DNA of 32,496 bases from Gnetum montanum. Lineage: Eukaryota > Streptophyta > Gnetopsida > Gnetales > Gnetaceae. Position 1 is the stretch's first letter. Every line of letters begins with the position of its first letter. Below, one piece after another: positions 11,686-22,386 of this stretch. A program made the translations under genes and the position numbers. Where the stretch lies: the NCBI GenBank assembly GCA_015680685.1, contig MNCI01027369.1:64001-96496 (forward strand), given 5' to 3'. A model generated the notes under the pieces. The model was given only the letters and a program-made list of their open reading frames with translations, was not told the DNA's origin and ran no database searches.

Positions 11686-12475
11686 TGTCAATACAATGTC
11701 TATCCATCACCTATAAATATGCACCTACTAGCTGCATTTATGGAAATTTAGATTTCATTAGTAGTGAAGCTCTTGAATTTTTTCCATTAAAAAGTTAGAA
11801 TTTTTTCCCTTGAGTGCCTATAGTATGGATCTTTATTCAAGCATTTTTGTACCTAAGCATGATAGTGTGTGCAGCAATAAAGACAAGTCTTCTGATAAAC
11901 CTTGTAGCACTTTGAATAGATTAGCTATTTTATTTATGCATTTAATGTCTTCAGTTATTTATTAAATGTTTTCAGTTTGTTATTAAATATTTCCTAGCTA
12001 TTGCATTAATTAGATAATTAAGCAAGATATATTACACACATAAGTATGACCACTTCAAGTGTAACATGTATTCGCTTGGTAATCCCAGTAGCGTTATTTC
12101 TTGGTACACCCAGTAGCGTAGTTCTTGGTTGCCTAGTAGCGAATACATGGGTTTAGGATGTGTACAGAAAGTGGAAATGGATACTTATTTTAGGATTAGT
12201 TAAATGCTAGTTAATTAGTTAATTTAGATTATTTAATCAAACTCTTTTTATCTACAATTCAACCATCCAACTATAAAGCATAAAAATGATAAAAATTGAA
12301 TGCCTCAGTTACACTTAACCATACTAACCAGAATCACAAGTGTAATTGGGAAGACAATGATTGACCTTAAGGCTAGATTCACTTCCTAAAGGTCTAGTGC
12401 ATTGGAAACAATAAATCAGACATGAACGCTTTGTGATTCATATGGTTGGTTGTAGGGGTATCTCACCACTCATCA
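11686..12475 (+). repeat. LTR of element B (about 790 bp), probably 3' LTR
   Basis: Aligns with the LTRs of A and C over most of its length: TATAAATA at 11712-11719, the 'ggatctttattc' and 'cctaagca' blocks, the U5 repeats, and the CTCATCA end. The start is set at TG 11686, after a GAGGG run, by analogy with element C; this edge is uncertain. No primer site follows (TAGGATGAAGC instead of TTGGC), so it is a 3' or solo LTR. U3 lacks clear copies of the 14-bp GATATC repeat. U5 has three copies of a 24-25-bp unit where C has two. Confidence 0.75.
12076..12149 (+). repeat. U5 tandem repeat, 3 x 24-25 bp (LTR of B)
   Basis: Units begin TTGG at 12076, 12101 and 12125. Each reads roughly TTGGTAATCCCAGTAGCGTT followed by a few variable bases. 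The same unit occurs twice in element C (22847 and 22872) and about twice in A (near 8270-8330). Confidence 0.7.
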
Positions 12476-13625
12476 TAGGATGAAGCTTGTACAAAGGTAT
12501 AGCTCATCACAGTAATAAGTTACCATGTGACCTTGATGCATGAGATCCAATTAACTTGTCCTATTGTGCCAAGAGTTTCTATTTCACATCATCATCATTA
12601 CCACTTCTTGATCCATAATCTGGTAGCCTAATTATAACCTTTCCTACCCTAAACAACAATGATGACTAAGGTTTGACATCCATGCATTATGTTCATGTGA
12701 CATTTCCTTCATCATGGTTCACCATCATGTCCATTGAATGTAAAAAATCTCATTCAATAAAAAAATAAAATCAAAGTTAGGCTTGGCAATGAAAACTAAT
12801 GAAGGTTTCACCCCACAAAAAAAATGAGGAAGTAAATTGTCAAGAAGTCAAATGGTCGATTAAGACCAAAAGACAAACCAGTGGCTCTAAACATGAAAAG
12901 TAAGGAGTATAATGGCCAAAGAAACCTTGGAGTAAGGTTTTGGTTCATCAAAAACATTACCAAATAACTAACAGTTTAAAGCATGAAGCACAAAGATTAC
13001 ATCAACTAGCCAAAATATCAGTGCAATGTCGTAGCCATGATGTCAACATGTGGAACTTGTTATTAACCCTATGAACATTTTCTCATGATCAAATATATCC
13101 TTTGATCTCTATTACCTCATTATAACCTTATATCATCATCACAAGCACTATTTTTCATGGTTCAATAACTGTAAAATCAAGCATGAAGAGAAAACATTAG
13201 TGATGGACTTGTAGTGGTGTTTCGTATTCTTTGTCGATGTCTCTCAAGTTAATCCTTCAAACATCAATAAAGAGGGGCCAATGAAATACTAGTAAGAAAT
13301 CCCATGTTACAACTTGTAAAACTTTCATCCCATGAAACCCAAGGCTAGAATTTCATTGTAAAATATGATGACTATAATCCATGAGATAAATTTCAAATAA
13401 GTTAACTTTTGGAGGTGAAAAATGCTTCCTAAGTTGTTATAACTCATTTCCCAAGTGGAATTAGTCCTACCATGTCTATATTTGAGCTTGGGAAGGTTAA
13501 GAAACCTTTTGGACTTCCAAAATTTTCATTTTCATGGTTTTTGTGGGGAGGGGATATGACCTTTACTATTCTGAAAGCACCTATGCCCAGTATTGAGAGG
13601 TTTGACTTTCTTTCTCCCAACTATA

Positions 13626-13685
13626 GCCAATGTAGTCACCATAAGGCCAATGTTGCCACATCAAGGCTAATGTTGTAGTGGTTGG
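13626..13685 (+). repeat. Tandem repeat, 3 x 20 bp
   Basis: Units begin at 13626, 13646 and 13666: GCCAATGTAGTCACCATAAG, GCCAATGTTGCCACATCAAG, then a more diverged GCTAATGTTGTAGTGGTTGG. No function is apparent. Confidence 0.6.
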
Positions 13686-14256
13686 GGTTTCTCTTTTCAA
13701 TGAAACTTAGTGTTGCTCCTACAATCCTAGCATTGCTACTAGAAGACCATCATGGGTGGGAGAAGTTAGTGTGAATAAAAAGTCCATTTACTATTTTTGA
13801 TAAACAACATGGTTTTAGTGCCTTGGCGGTGTCAAAATTTACCATAAATGAAAAGCACACTAGGAACAAACACCTTCCACATTGGCAAGTGACACTAAAC
13901 TATTAGTAATCATGGTAGAAATTTACAACAAAAATTTATAACCTATATAAGCCAACTTCAAATACATTGAAAGGGTTCCACCACTTTGGAATTCCCAAGA
14001 TTTTAAATTTGGAGCAAAAGACAAAGCTTTTGGAAATTCTTAAGCATGAAACTTGTAGTAATTCTAAGCACTTTTAACCTTGAGGCTTGTGTGAGGTTTT
14101 TGAAGTAATTCTTAACCACTTGGATATGAAGACTCCCAACATGACATCCCTAGTTGAAAAAAAATCATTAACACACCTCATCCCCTATGAACAATGTTGC
14201 AAATATCTATAAGAAACTAACAAGATGTTTCAATTTCAGAAGTTGGAAAGTAACTA

Positions 14257-14311
14257 GATTGTGAAGCTGCTTGTAGTAAGCAAACTACCAACTTTAATAA
14301 GCTTCACAATC
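14257..14311. repeat. Inverted repeat with 12-bp perfect arms
   Basis: GATTGTGAAGCT at 14257-14268 and its exact reverse complement at 14300-14311, with a 31-base spacer. It could be a hairpin or the remnant of a small inverted-repeat element; I see no flanking duplication that would prove the latter. Confidence 0.6.
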
Positions 14312-14639
14312 CATCAAATCAAACCCCTTGTAAATTCAGCCATCATTTGTACACATCCTAGATTCTAGTTTTTTATTTTCAATATTTTCATTTAAATAAA
14401 ACTTATAGTTCATTTGCTATGCAAAACTAATACATTTTTATTCTATGCACTTATTCTAGATCAGATCTACATTATTTTACATTTTATTTATCCCCATTTA
14501 CACTTTTTAGGTCCTTGGATGATTGGCAAGACCATCTAGGTTACCTTGGATCCTCTTTCTTAGAGTTCCTTGGAATCCAAGGTTAAAATTGTTCCACACC
14601 TAGGGCTTTTGGTTTTCCACTAACCAAATTTTTTAGGTG

Positions 14640-15960
14640 TAATAGCTTTTACATCTAATTTTTTTCTATTTTGTGTAAGGATGTACACATAGGAAGGAGA
14701 GCCAAAGACTTTTAAATGGGAAGTATTGGGTGGATAACCATACCAGCATTCATAGGTCTTTTTATATTGTATTGATCTTGTAGGTACCCAATTCAAAATA
14801 TAAACTAATGTTGAGCATGGTTCTACTCAAAACTTGTTATCCAAGCATGATATTTGAAGGAGACATCTTGTCATTTCTATCACTATTATGTTCTTCCTCT
14901 TAGTAATGCCATTTTTGTGATGTAAATGATGAGGTGGTTTGATGAATAATTTCATTTTTCTTGCAAAATTCATCAAAATTGTTGGATAAAAATCCAACAC
15001 CACAATCTCTTCTAATCTTTTTTATTTTATTATCACTTTGTTGTTCTACTTTCATCTTGAATTCTTTTACAAATCCTAATGTTTGATCTTTTAATTTCAT
15101 AAAATAAACCCAAAAAATCATGAAAAATCATCCATAATAATGAACATATATTGGCTTTTACCTTGGCTCAGTGTTTGTATGGAACCACATAGATGCATGT
15201 GAACTAGATCTAATCTTTCTTGAGTTCTATGTTCTTTCCTAGGAAATGGAAACCTTGGATTTTTTCTTAGTTTACATAGGACATAATCATGATTGTCTGG
15301 CAAAGAAAATTTGGGCAACCCACCTACAATTTCTCCTTTTCTCATGTAATGAAAAGAGCCAAAGTTAATATGTCCTAGCCTTGCATGCCATATCTAAGTT
15401 GTGTCATATGTGATAGTAACACAATGAACATCCTTTTTCATCTACAACTTATATATCTTATTCTTGCTAATAGGGATAATGGCAATATCTTTTTCATCAT
15501 CAACCTTAAAAATATTACAAATATATTTTTTAAATTTCACATGGTAACCATTATGACATAATTGACCAACATCTAATAAAGTCTTTAAAAGATCTAGAAC
15601 ATAATATATTTGGGAGATATTATATTTATTACCTTGATTTTTTGTGAAGGAAAGTGGTCCAATCCTAGTAATGGTTCACTTATTCCCATTATCTATAGTG
15701 ATATTTCCATCATATTTTTCTAAACTAGAGAATAATTTCTTATTCCCTACCTTTTTGATTGTTGCACCCACTATCAACATACCAAATATTATTATTGTTG
15801 TTAGCATCTAGTACCTTTGTTAAAATCAAGAGTTAATCTTCCTCCTTTTCAATGTAAAATAATTGTTCATCTTTTTTTTATCCTTTCGATGATCTTCATG
15901 TGCTACAATTTTCTCTTTTCCTTTCTTTTCATCCTTATTACTAGATCAACATTATAGAGT
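14640..15960 (-). pseudogene. copia protease and partial integrase, broken
   Basis: The protease block reads MLIVGATIKK near 15780 where active copies have the Asp-Ser-Gly triad, so the catalytic Asp is gone; FSSLEKYDG follows. The GAG-pre-integrase region has IWHARLGHINFGSFHYM near 15380. The integrase zinc finger reads CKLRKNPRFPFP, with the second Cys of the CxxC pair replaced by Arg. The first catalytic Asp region reads VHMHLCGSI (His where Asp is expected); the second is RRDCGVGF. KTYECWYGYPP and HLKVFGSPSYV mark the end of the integrase. The domain ends near 14640 without RT. Confidence 0.75.
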
Positions 15961-16029
15961 ATTGTGGGTGTTGGTACCACATAAAACATAATGCTTACCT
16001 TCCTTTATCTAATTAAATCTTTAACAAAA

Positions 16030-16790
16030 ATGACCTCTAGATCTACCATGATCATTTTCACATCCTCTAAATGGGGATTCACATAAGGATCATTGATTTT
16101 GATTTTTATTGGATGTCCTTTGAAATTGCACTTGAAATGCATTTGTTGACTCCTCACAATCAACAATCCTTTTCTCGTATGTCTTTAAGGTTCCTATGAG
16201 CTCAACTATGGTTATTTTATCAAGATCTCTTGCTTCTTCAATAGTCACAACAATAGGATCATATCATCTAGTTGCACTTCAAAGAATTTTTTCAATAGCA
16301 TGTCTTTACTCAAGTGTTTCTTCACAATCTTCAAGTCAATTTTGAACTTTTTGAAATTAGCTAATGTATTGATTAATATTCTCTAAATATAGCATGCACA
16401 AAGATTCAAAAATATTCATTAATACCTATAGACTGATAACATGAACTTTTTATGATCCCTTGTAATAAATCTTCAATGCATTCCCATGTAGCTTTGTTGG
16501 TTCAATGCATGATAATTTTGGGAAAGAGTGTTCTATCTAACCTAGATTGAATGATGAATAGTATCTTCACATCTTTCTTACAAATCTCTTTGACTTCATG
16601 CTTGTGTTCTTCCTTCAAAGCTTGAAATATTGCTTGATCAATATCTTTGAATTCATTCTTAACAAAATCTCATAGAGCTTGTGAGATTAAGAATGTCTAC
16701 ATCTTGATTGTCCAATTCTCATAGTTCTCTCCATTGAAGATAGAAACCTAAAGAGATACATATATATGTTTTTGGGTCATTCTAAAGTGA
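16030..16790 (-). pseudogene. copia gag, broken
   Basis: The N-terminal block reads VSIFNGENYENWTIKM (near 16740), the hallmark of plant copia Gag. KNEFKDIDQAIFQALKEE, TNKATWECIEDLLQG (near 16490) and EEARDLDKITIVELIGTLK (near 16220) follow. A degraded zinc knuckle (LCGTNTHNT) lies near 15990. Stops interrupt it several times (for example TAG in place of the Trp or Lys after WTIKM). This protein would have formed the virus-like particle. Confidence 0.75.
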
Positions 16791-17133
16791 TCTATTGTCA
16801 AGAATATGAACTAACCTACTCCAATATTAAATGAAAAATTCAAAGGGCCCTAGATCTAATATCTAGGGTAAAAGAAAATAAAGAACATAGTTAGAAAAAA
16901 CATACTCTTGTGAGATTCTCTTTAATTCTCTTATTGATGAACATATGCTACTACAATTATATGGGTTTTGATCTTCCAAGAATAGATTTTGAGAGATAAG
17001 CATGAATCTAGGAAATTATGGGGATGATTCATATCATCTCATTTAAGGATCTTCTTAATAAGTGATGAACTAATCATGGGATTAGATAAGAATTACATGA
17101 ATAGGATCTCATCTTATTTAATATAGATTTATA

Positions 17134-17807
17134 NNNNNNNNNNNNNNNNNNNNNNNNNNNNNNNNNNNNNNNNNNNNNNNNNNNNNNNNNNNNNNNNNNN
17201 NNNNNNNNNNNNNNNNNNNNNNNNNNNNNNNNNNNNNNNNNNNNNNNNNNNNNNNNNNNNNNNNNNNNNNNNNNNNNNNNNNNNNNNNNNNNNNNNNNNN
17301 NNNNNNNNNNNNNNNNNNNNNNNNNNNNNNNNNNNNNNNNNNNNNNNNNNNNNNNNNNNNNNNNNNNNNNNNNNNNNNNNNNNNNNNNNNNNNNNNNNNN
17401 NNNNNNNNNNNNNNNNNNNNNNNNNNNNNNNNNNNNNNNNNNNNNNNNNNNNNNNNNNNNNNNNNNNNNNNNNNNNNNNNNNNNNNNNNNNNNNNNNNNN
17501 NNNNNNNNNNNNNNNNNNNNNNNNNNNNNNNNNNNNNNNNNNNNNNNNNNNNNNNNNNNNNNNNNNNNNNNNNNNNNNNNNNNNNNNNNNNNNNNNNNNN
17601 NNNNNNNNNNNNNNNNNNNNNNNNNNNNNNNNNNNNNNNNNNNNNNNNNNNNNNNNNNNNNNNNNNNNNNNNNNNNNNNNNNNNNNNNNNNNNNNNNNNN
17701 NNNNNNNNNNNNNNNNNNNNNNNNNNNNNNNNNNNNNNNNNNNNNNNNNNNNNNNNNNNNNNNNNNNNNNNNNNNNNNNNNNNNNNNNNNNNNNNNNNNN
17801 NNNNNNN
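17134..17807. other. Assembly gap (674 N)
   Basis: Unresolved bases. The left flank looks like copia LTR or leader on the minus strand; the right flank is AT-rich and unidentified. The gap is probably a repeat that could not be assembled. Confidence 0.99.
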
Positions 17808-18448
17808 TTAAGATCAAAGATGACCTAAGAGATTAGATTTATTAGTCCTACCAATTAAATTATTAGGTAATGACATCTTAAGTCACGGTTTAAATTATCA
17901 TCAAATTATCAGCTACCCAGATGATAAATCAAACCCCACCATTAAGGTCAAGAGGTTAAAAAATATTTAAAATAACTATTCATATTTTATGAATGGATAT
18001 CATGTGCCCACGTTATGTCAAAATGAATCTTTGAGGGTCTTGAGGCACCATGTTGGGAGAGGAGTAAAAACTAATTTTTTGAGCTTTGTAGCATAGATTT
18101 GACTTCACCATTGCATTAAGGGGGTTGAAATCTTTAGGAAACAACTCTTTGTTTTTGGAAAAAGGCTTTTAGAATCAAAATTTGTGGCTTCCAAAATTTA
18201 AAACTTTGGACATGGAAAACAAGACATCCTAAGAGGTCATCCATCTCACTACTACTTCAAGATGAGCATGCTCAATTATGAAATTTTAATCCTAGTTGCT
18301 GCTAACTTGCAAAATGTTCTTTTTAAAATTTTTCTCCACTTTTTCAAATGTAAAGTTTACTACCTATTTTTAATGTGTTTGAAATTTTCATTAATTGATG
18401 AAAAATTTTCCTATTGCTAAACCTATTAAGGATGTAGGTTGATGGCAT
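17808..18448. other. No gene seen; unidentified AT-rich DNA
   Basis: No frame of interest. It could be the rest of the copia LTR or older repeat; I see no clear LTR ends. Confidence 0.5.
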
Positions 18449-18631
18449 TAGTAGTGTTTATCAAAGCTTTGTCGGAGGTAGAATCTTACAACACTAGTGG
18501 CATTCATCAAAGCTCTATAGGAGGCACGATTTTACAACATTGGTGGTGTTCATGGAGCTTCATGAGAGGTAGGATTTTATGATGTTGGTAGTATTCACAA
18601 AGCTTTGTGGGAGACAAGATTTTATGATGAT
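18449..18631 (+). repeat. Degenerate tandem repeat, 4 x 45-46 bp
   Basis: Units begin at 18449, 18495, 18541 and 18586. Each has the pattern TRGTRGYRTTCATCAAAGCT, then TTGTGGGAGGTAAGATTTTA and a final CAACAT/GATGT. Differences between units are mostly transitions, so the array is old. No coding frame runs through it. Confidence 0.8.
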
Positions 18632-19010
18632 GTCAAAGGCAAAGATGGTGGTGATGGATGTGTAGGTGGCAATGAAAACAGCATGTGTAGCAACAAAAAA
18701 AATAATGTAAAATGAGGACATTGTAGATGGCAAGAGCAAGATAGTGAATAATGCATGCAAAAAGACAATTGGTAGACATAGAAAGTAGCACAGTGGTAGC
18801 AAGGGTTTTTTTGACAACAATAGTAGGCAACACATGTAGGCATAGTGGTGACATGAGAATAATGATAGGAAAACTACACAAGCATAGTGATAGTGGGGAT
18901 AGTAGCAGCCAAAGTGATGGTGACTGGAATAGGAAAGAATGAGTAGCAGGTGGATGACAACAAGAGATAACATGAGGTTTCATAGCCATTTGGCCTAGTT
19001 GGTACACAAT
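18632..19010. other. Purine-skewed low-complexity stretch
   Basis: The plus strand is rich in G and A with many GTGGTAGCAA- and GATGGTG-like triplets and poor in C, suggesting a decayed microsatellite. Several overlapping frames are open on the minus strand (18560-19007), but they encode His/Cys/Leu/Ser strings that only reflect this composition. Confidence 0.5.
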
Positions 19011-20208
19011 GCTATGGCGTAGGATGGGCCTTGTGGCCTTATTGCTTAGTGGTGCACCAGGCCAATGCTGTGGAAAAGTCAGCCATGATGTAGCATGCTC
19101 AAGTCTTGTGGCCCAGCCACATTATAGTTTGGTTAGTCTAGAACCCAAAATTTAATTTTTTTAAAATTAAATTATTTAAAGTTTTAATATAATTTAATTT
19201 ATATTGAAATTATAGATATCTATTATTATATAATAATTAGAATTTTGGCTATGCTAGTTAGCTAAATGTTGATCTTCATAAATAGGAGGCCTTGGATTTG
19301 ATTTGTCAACCTAAAAATTTTAATACTAAGTTTTTTTAACATTTTATTATTATTTTATTCCAACATGCATAACAAGAAAATTTGAACAATGATATCTTCC
19401 AAATCATAAGTCCAATTAAGATGAAATTTGTATTGTTGGAATCATCTCAAAGTGTACTATGTATTAGGCATAGTTTCATGGTCCAAAAATAAGTTGTATT
19501 TTTATGATTTAAAAGCATAAAAATATCTTATTCTACCAAACTTACATTACTACACTGATGTATGAGCAACCTGGGGGCTTCTATATGACGTAGATATTGA
19601 TTATAAATGATATATTGACTCTTTGATAGGAATATAATACTTTTACCTTTTAATTTGATAAGTATGATGTAAGCCTATCCTCTCACATTGAGATTATTCC
19701 CTAGACACTAAAGGGAAGTAAGAAATTATAACATTACCCACTGAGTATTGATTTCCTTATATGTTTCATGAAAATATCTTACCAAAAATATTCTGGCTAG
19801 GTTAAACTTACCAACACATCTTCCTTAAACATATCAATACATAGTTCTTAGGTAAGGTGAGTAATGCCAAGTTATAGGGATTAGGTGTTTATGGATTAAT
19901 AAGTCTCAAGTTAGGCCATAGTTAGTAACCTTTTAGAACAAAATTAATAATGACCTTAATTAGTTAACATTCATAGCATTACTACATGATAGGTAAGAGT
20001 TACTTAAACTAGTGTATCCTTGTCTTAACAACACCCCTTGTAGTTGATGAATCTTGATGAGATATAATCAAATATTCCATGGATCATCTCAGAAATAAGA
20101 CATATCTTATGGTGGTGGTTCATAAGTCTTTATGGACTATGACTCCTTATTTTGTCATTGGATTGTAGTTGGCTCTTGGTTCTAATTGGCCCTTTGGTTA
20201 TGATTTTA
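19011..20208. other. No gene seen; old LTR-like DNA
   Basis: CATAAATAGGAGGCC near 19278 resembles an LTR TATA region on the plus strand. 'gatatcttccaaatcataagtcc' near 19391 resembles a phrase common in transcribed parts of plant LTRs. An AT-rich hairpin is at 19149-19173. The part near 19700-20208 may be the leader of the element primed at 20209-20218. Confidence 0.4.
19149..19173. repeat. AT-rich perfect hairpin, 11-bp arms
   Basis: AATTTAATTTT (19149-19159), a TTT loop, then AAAATTAAATT (19163-19173). It lies in a generally AT-rich stretch (19145-19240), so it may be compositional. Confidence 0.6.
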
Positions 20209-20218
20209 TCTGATACCA
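20209..20218 (-). promoter_or_regulatory. Primer-binding site, tRNA-Met type
   Basis: The minus strand reads TGGTATCAGA, the first ten bases of the usual plant initiator tRNA-Met primer site. It is two bases from a CA dinucleotide at 20221-20222 (minus) that would end an LTR. Its internal region would run leftward. Confidence 0.5.
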
Positions 20219-20220
20219 AA

Positions 20221-20720
20221 TGTGACAAGTTATTCATGGATGTCATAGCAAATGTTAAATATACATTATGCTTGAGAAGATAATGTACAACTTCAAATAA
20301 GTATAACATTCAACATTATATATAAAAGAAATAATAGGAAAAATGTAGAAGGAAAAAGAAAAGAATGATTTATTAATGTGGAATAATGTATCTGGGTCAT
20401 GCTTTTAGAGTTTCTTAGGATTATCTTCCTTTGGCATCTATCCCTTAGAGACTATCTAGCACTACCATCATGATTAGGCTTATCACCAACCCAAAGGAAT
20501 GGCCAATCCTCTTTCTATCCTACTTCACCTAACATCTATTTCTCACCTTTACTAGTTTTGCAACTCCATGTTGATATGACCTCTAATCCATAGGTATAAA
20601 TACCTTAGGAAAAATCCCCAAAGATCACCTTAAGAGGCATGCTTATTATAGGTCTTAATTATAGCTTTTCATTTTAGGTCTTATTACAATAATTACATCA
20701 CTTGTTAGGAAGAGACATCA
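20221..20720 (-). repeat. Probable LTR next to the tRNA-Met primer site
   Basis: On the minus strand the stretch ends CTTGTCACA right before the primer site, contains AATAAA near 20372 and a TATTTATA/TATAAATA region near 20600, and could begin TGATGTCTCTTCC at 20720. No second copy is in the window, so the outer edge is a guess. Type (copia or gypsy) undetermined. Confidence 0.35.
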
Positions 20721-20942
20721 TATTTATTATGCAGTGGCATAGTTTAGGAATTGGAAAGTGACATTTTGAATGGTTGGGAGAGATAGAAGAAGTTTTCTAA
20801 CTCATTATTTTTATGATGGTGTAACATAATTGATTGATTATCTATTAACTTAATGGTGTAATTAGTTGTTAATGGCAAACAAATAGAATGACTAGAGGTA
20901 TTATTTCATATACCATTTACAACCACAGTTTTCTTGTTTTTT

Positions 20943-21429
20943 TTAATCTAATATAGTGGAAATATGTGCTACTTTTACCCCTTCATTGGGCATATTAAGG
21001 GCTTCAACTATCACCTTTATAGAATATGAAACTGAGACTCCCTCAATGTTAATTGTTGCATCCTCCTCTTTGTTGTGCCAAAATTGATATGTCTCTCCCA
21101 AATACCATTTCTCATAGTTTATGAATATGGGCCATAACAGTGATGCTTGGAGTTATGTCTTCATTTCTTCTAAAGAAAATTCCAGGAATAGACCAAAGTT
21201 GAGATCTACAATCACTATGGTCAGGATTGATTTCTCTTGGATGGCTTAGAGGCAATCTCATAATAGCATGAGGCACTATTCTTGTTCTAGTGCATATGGA
21301 TTTGCTACATGTTCTACTTATGGTGTCTACTCCCACATTTGGCCTTGTCCATGGCCTCTTAGCCTCTTGCCTATTTCTTGTGAATGTCCTCCTATTGCTC
21401 GTCTTTTTGGGGTCATTTGTAATCATCAA
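20943..21429 (-). pseudogene. Second fragment of the additional ORF
   Basis: From about 21150 down to the TAA at 20943-20945 one frame reads LLWPIFINYEKWYLGETYQF, then WHNKEEDATINIEGVSVSYS and EALNMPNEG. This matches the additional ORF of element B (WPVITSSGEWYMGETYLLW, then VSYLAKAIAHALGLPD) in order and spacing. Upstream, another open frame (21429-21112) is basic and may be the shifted N-terminus. It lies just inside the LTR at about 21440-22030. The coding signal is lost after 20943. Confidence 0.5.
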
Positions 21430-21439
21430 GGATTTGGAA

Positions 21440-22030
21440 ATTATTAAAATGTGTACTCCACTTCATAATAACTCTTTCCGTACTTGTATGCTTTACTAGA
21501 TTAAGTTTTTAGCTAGTTATGATAGCAAAGTTAGAAATTTTTTTAAAAAGGAACCATTTAGGTGTTAGTTTCCAGATAACCCTTAAAAATTATATACTTT
21601 GCTCCTATTTATGGTTTATACTCATTGGTATGATTCATTAAGAGGAATATTTAAGTATTTCTAGCATAAGTATGATTGATTTTTGTTAAAAATTTTCATT
21701 TTTCGCTTTGTACTTACCCTTATAATACCTTTAGGGTATTAGAAAAATCTAACTCAAACTTCAGTGATATCCCACTCAGCACCCCCACATTTCTATGTTG
21801 AAAGCTCCATGATCAACACGGTTGAAGAATCATGGAAATTGAAGTTATGAGCATTGGAAGTTGAGAGTTTAGAGCTCTTAGTTCAAAAGAAAAAATGGCA
21901 AAAATTTTCCTTAGCTTCAAAATTGGAAAATGAAAAATTCACTAAGTCTCTTTGCTATTTATACTTTTTTTGTGCTATGATATCGAAGATTCGATATTAG
22001 AGGGGTTGGAAAATTTTTTAAATTTTTTGT
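21440..22030 (-). repeat. Diverged LTR (approximate edges), minus orientation
   Basis: On the minus strand: AATATC (21993-21998) and GATATC (21979-21984), 14 bp apart, then TATAAATA (21956-21963), the same U3 arrangement as in elements A and C. GATATCATAGC is identical to 11 bases of the U3 of A. Downstream, 'gctcataacttcaatttcc' and 'ttcaaccgtgttgatcatgg' phrases (about 21860-21805) are typical of transcribed plant LTR sequence. R and U5 do not align with A or C. Edges not resolved. Confidence 0.45.
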
Positions 22031-22286
22031 TGATTTTTTTGGAAAATGAATGAATTTGTTGGAATATCTAGAAGATATGAAATATGTCTATAGGATCTTG
22101 GGCTATGAATGATGCATATTTTTTGAAAATTTAGCATAAAAAATTTATAAAGAAGAAATCTTAGGCTAGGCAAGTTCATTAAATGCTTATGAGATGGATG
22201 CGATGGGTAACAAATTCTTGTTGTATAAATAGATGTATGGAATTGATAAGGGAAGTTTTTATTAACGTTTATTGTTCTTGGAAGGC

Positions 22287-22375
22287 TCAAGATGATGTGG
22301 AATTGATTGTTAGGTATAATATACAATAGTTATGTCAATGGATCCTCCCCAAAATAAGCTCTAGCCCTTAGTGCC
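22287..22375 (-). repeat. Older A-type element interrupted by C (left flank)
   Basis: The stretch 'ttatgtcaatggatcctcc' plus 'ccaaaataagctctagccc' resembles 'gaatgccagtgggtcctcc' plus 'ccaaagtaggctcatgcc' at about 380-415 of element A, with further match upstream (tacaatag / accaaatag). C is inserted after GTGCC at 22371-22375, matching 'gatgcc' of A. Confidence 0.6.
22371..22375 (+). repeat. Target-site duplication GTGCC (left)
   Basis: GTGCC immediately before the 5' LTR of C, identical to the five bases immediately after its 3' LTR (32238-32242). Five bases is the normal gypsy duplication. Confidence 0.85.
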
Positions 22376-22386
22376 TGATGAGTCAT

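Larger units (their letters stand above)
12476..14600. other. No gene seen; unidentified intergenic or old repeat DNA
   Basis: All frames are heavily interrupted. The longest frame (13472-13678, plus) matches nothing I recognise and its composition is not gene-like. It contains the small tandem repeat at 13626-13685 and the inverted repeat at 14257-14311. An ATCATC run lies near 12589-12597. Confidence 0.6.
14640..17133 (-). mobile_element. Ty1-copia retrotransposon remnant (gag, protease, partial integrase)
   Basis: On the minus strand: probable LTR/leader (17133-16860), gag (about 16790-16030), protease and integrase (about 15960-14640). The coding order gag, protease, integrase and the wording of each are copia-type. 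After HLKVFGSPSYVY and the RKKLD block near 14670 the homology stops, so RT and RNase H are missing or beyond recognition. A very degraded tRNA-Met-like primer site (AGATATTAGATC against TGGTATCAGAGC, 8 of 12) is at 16853-16864, so the 5' LTR would run rightward into the assembly gap at 17134. Confidence 0.75.

Noticed and set aside
13205-13250. Possible extra copy of the 46-bp repeat (tagtggtgtttc... tttgtcg)
   Set aside because: Only a short partial match to the unit at 18449; could be chance.
13472-13678. 68-codon plus-strand frame
   Set aside because: Short, no recognisable domain, includes the 20-bp tandem repeat, and lies in DNA interrupted in every frame.
17074-17817. A 247-codon open frame on the minus strand
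   Set aside because: Almost all of it is N; it exists only because Ns are not read as stops.
18560-19007. Overlapping open frames on the minus strand encoding Cys/His/Leu/Ser-rich peptides
   Set aside because: Two frames are open at once over a C-poor plus strand; this is composition next to a tandem repeat, with no domain or codon signal.
22018-22326. 102-codon minus-strand frame
   Set aside because: AT-rich, in the flank of an older element and its LTR; no domain.
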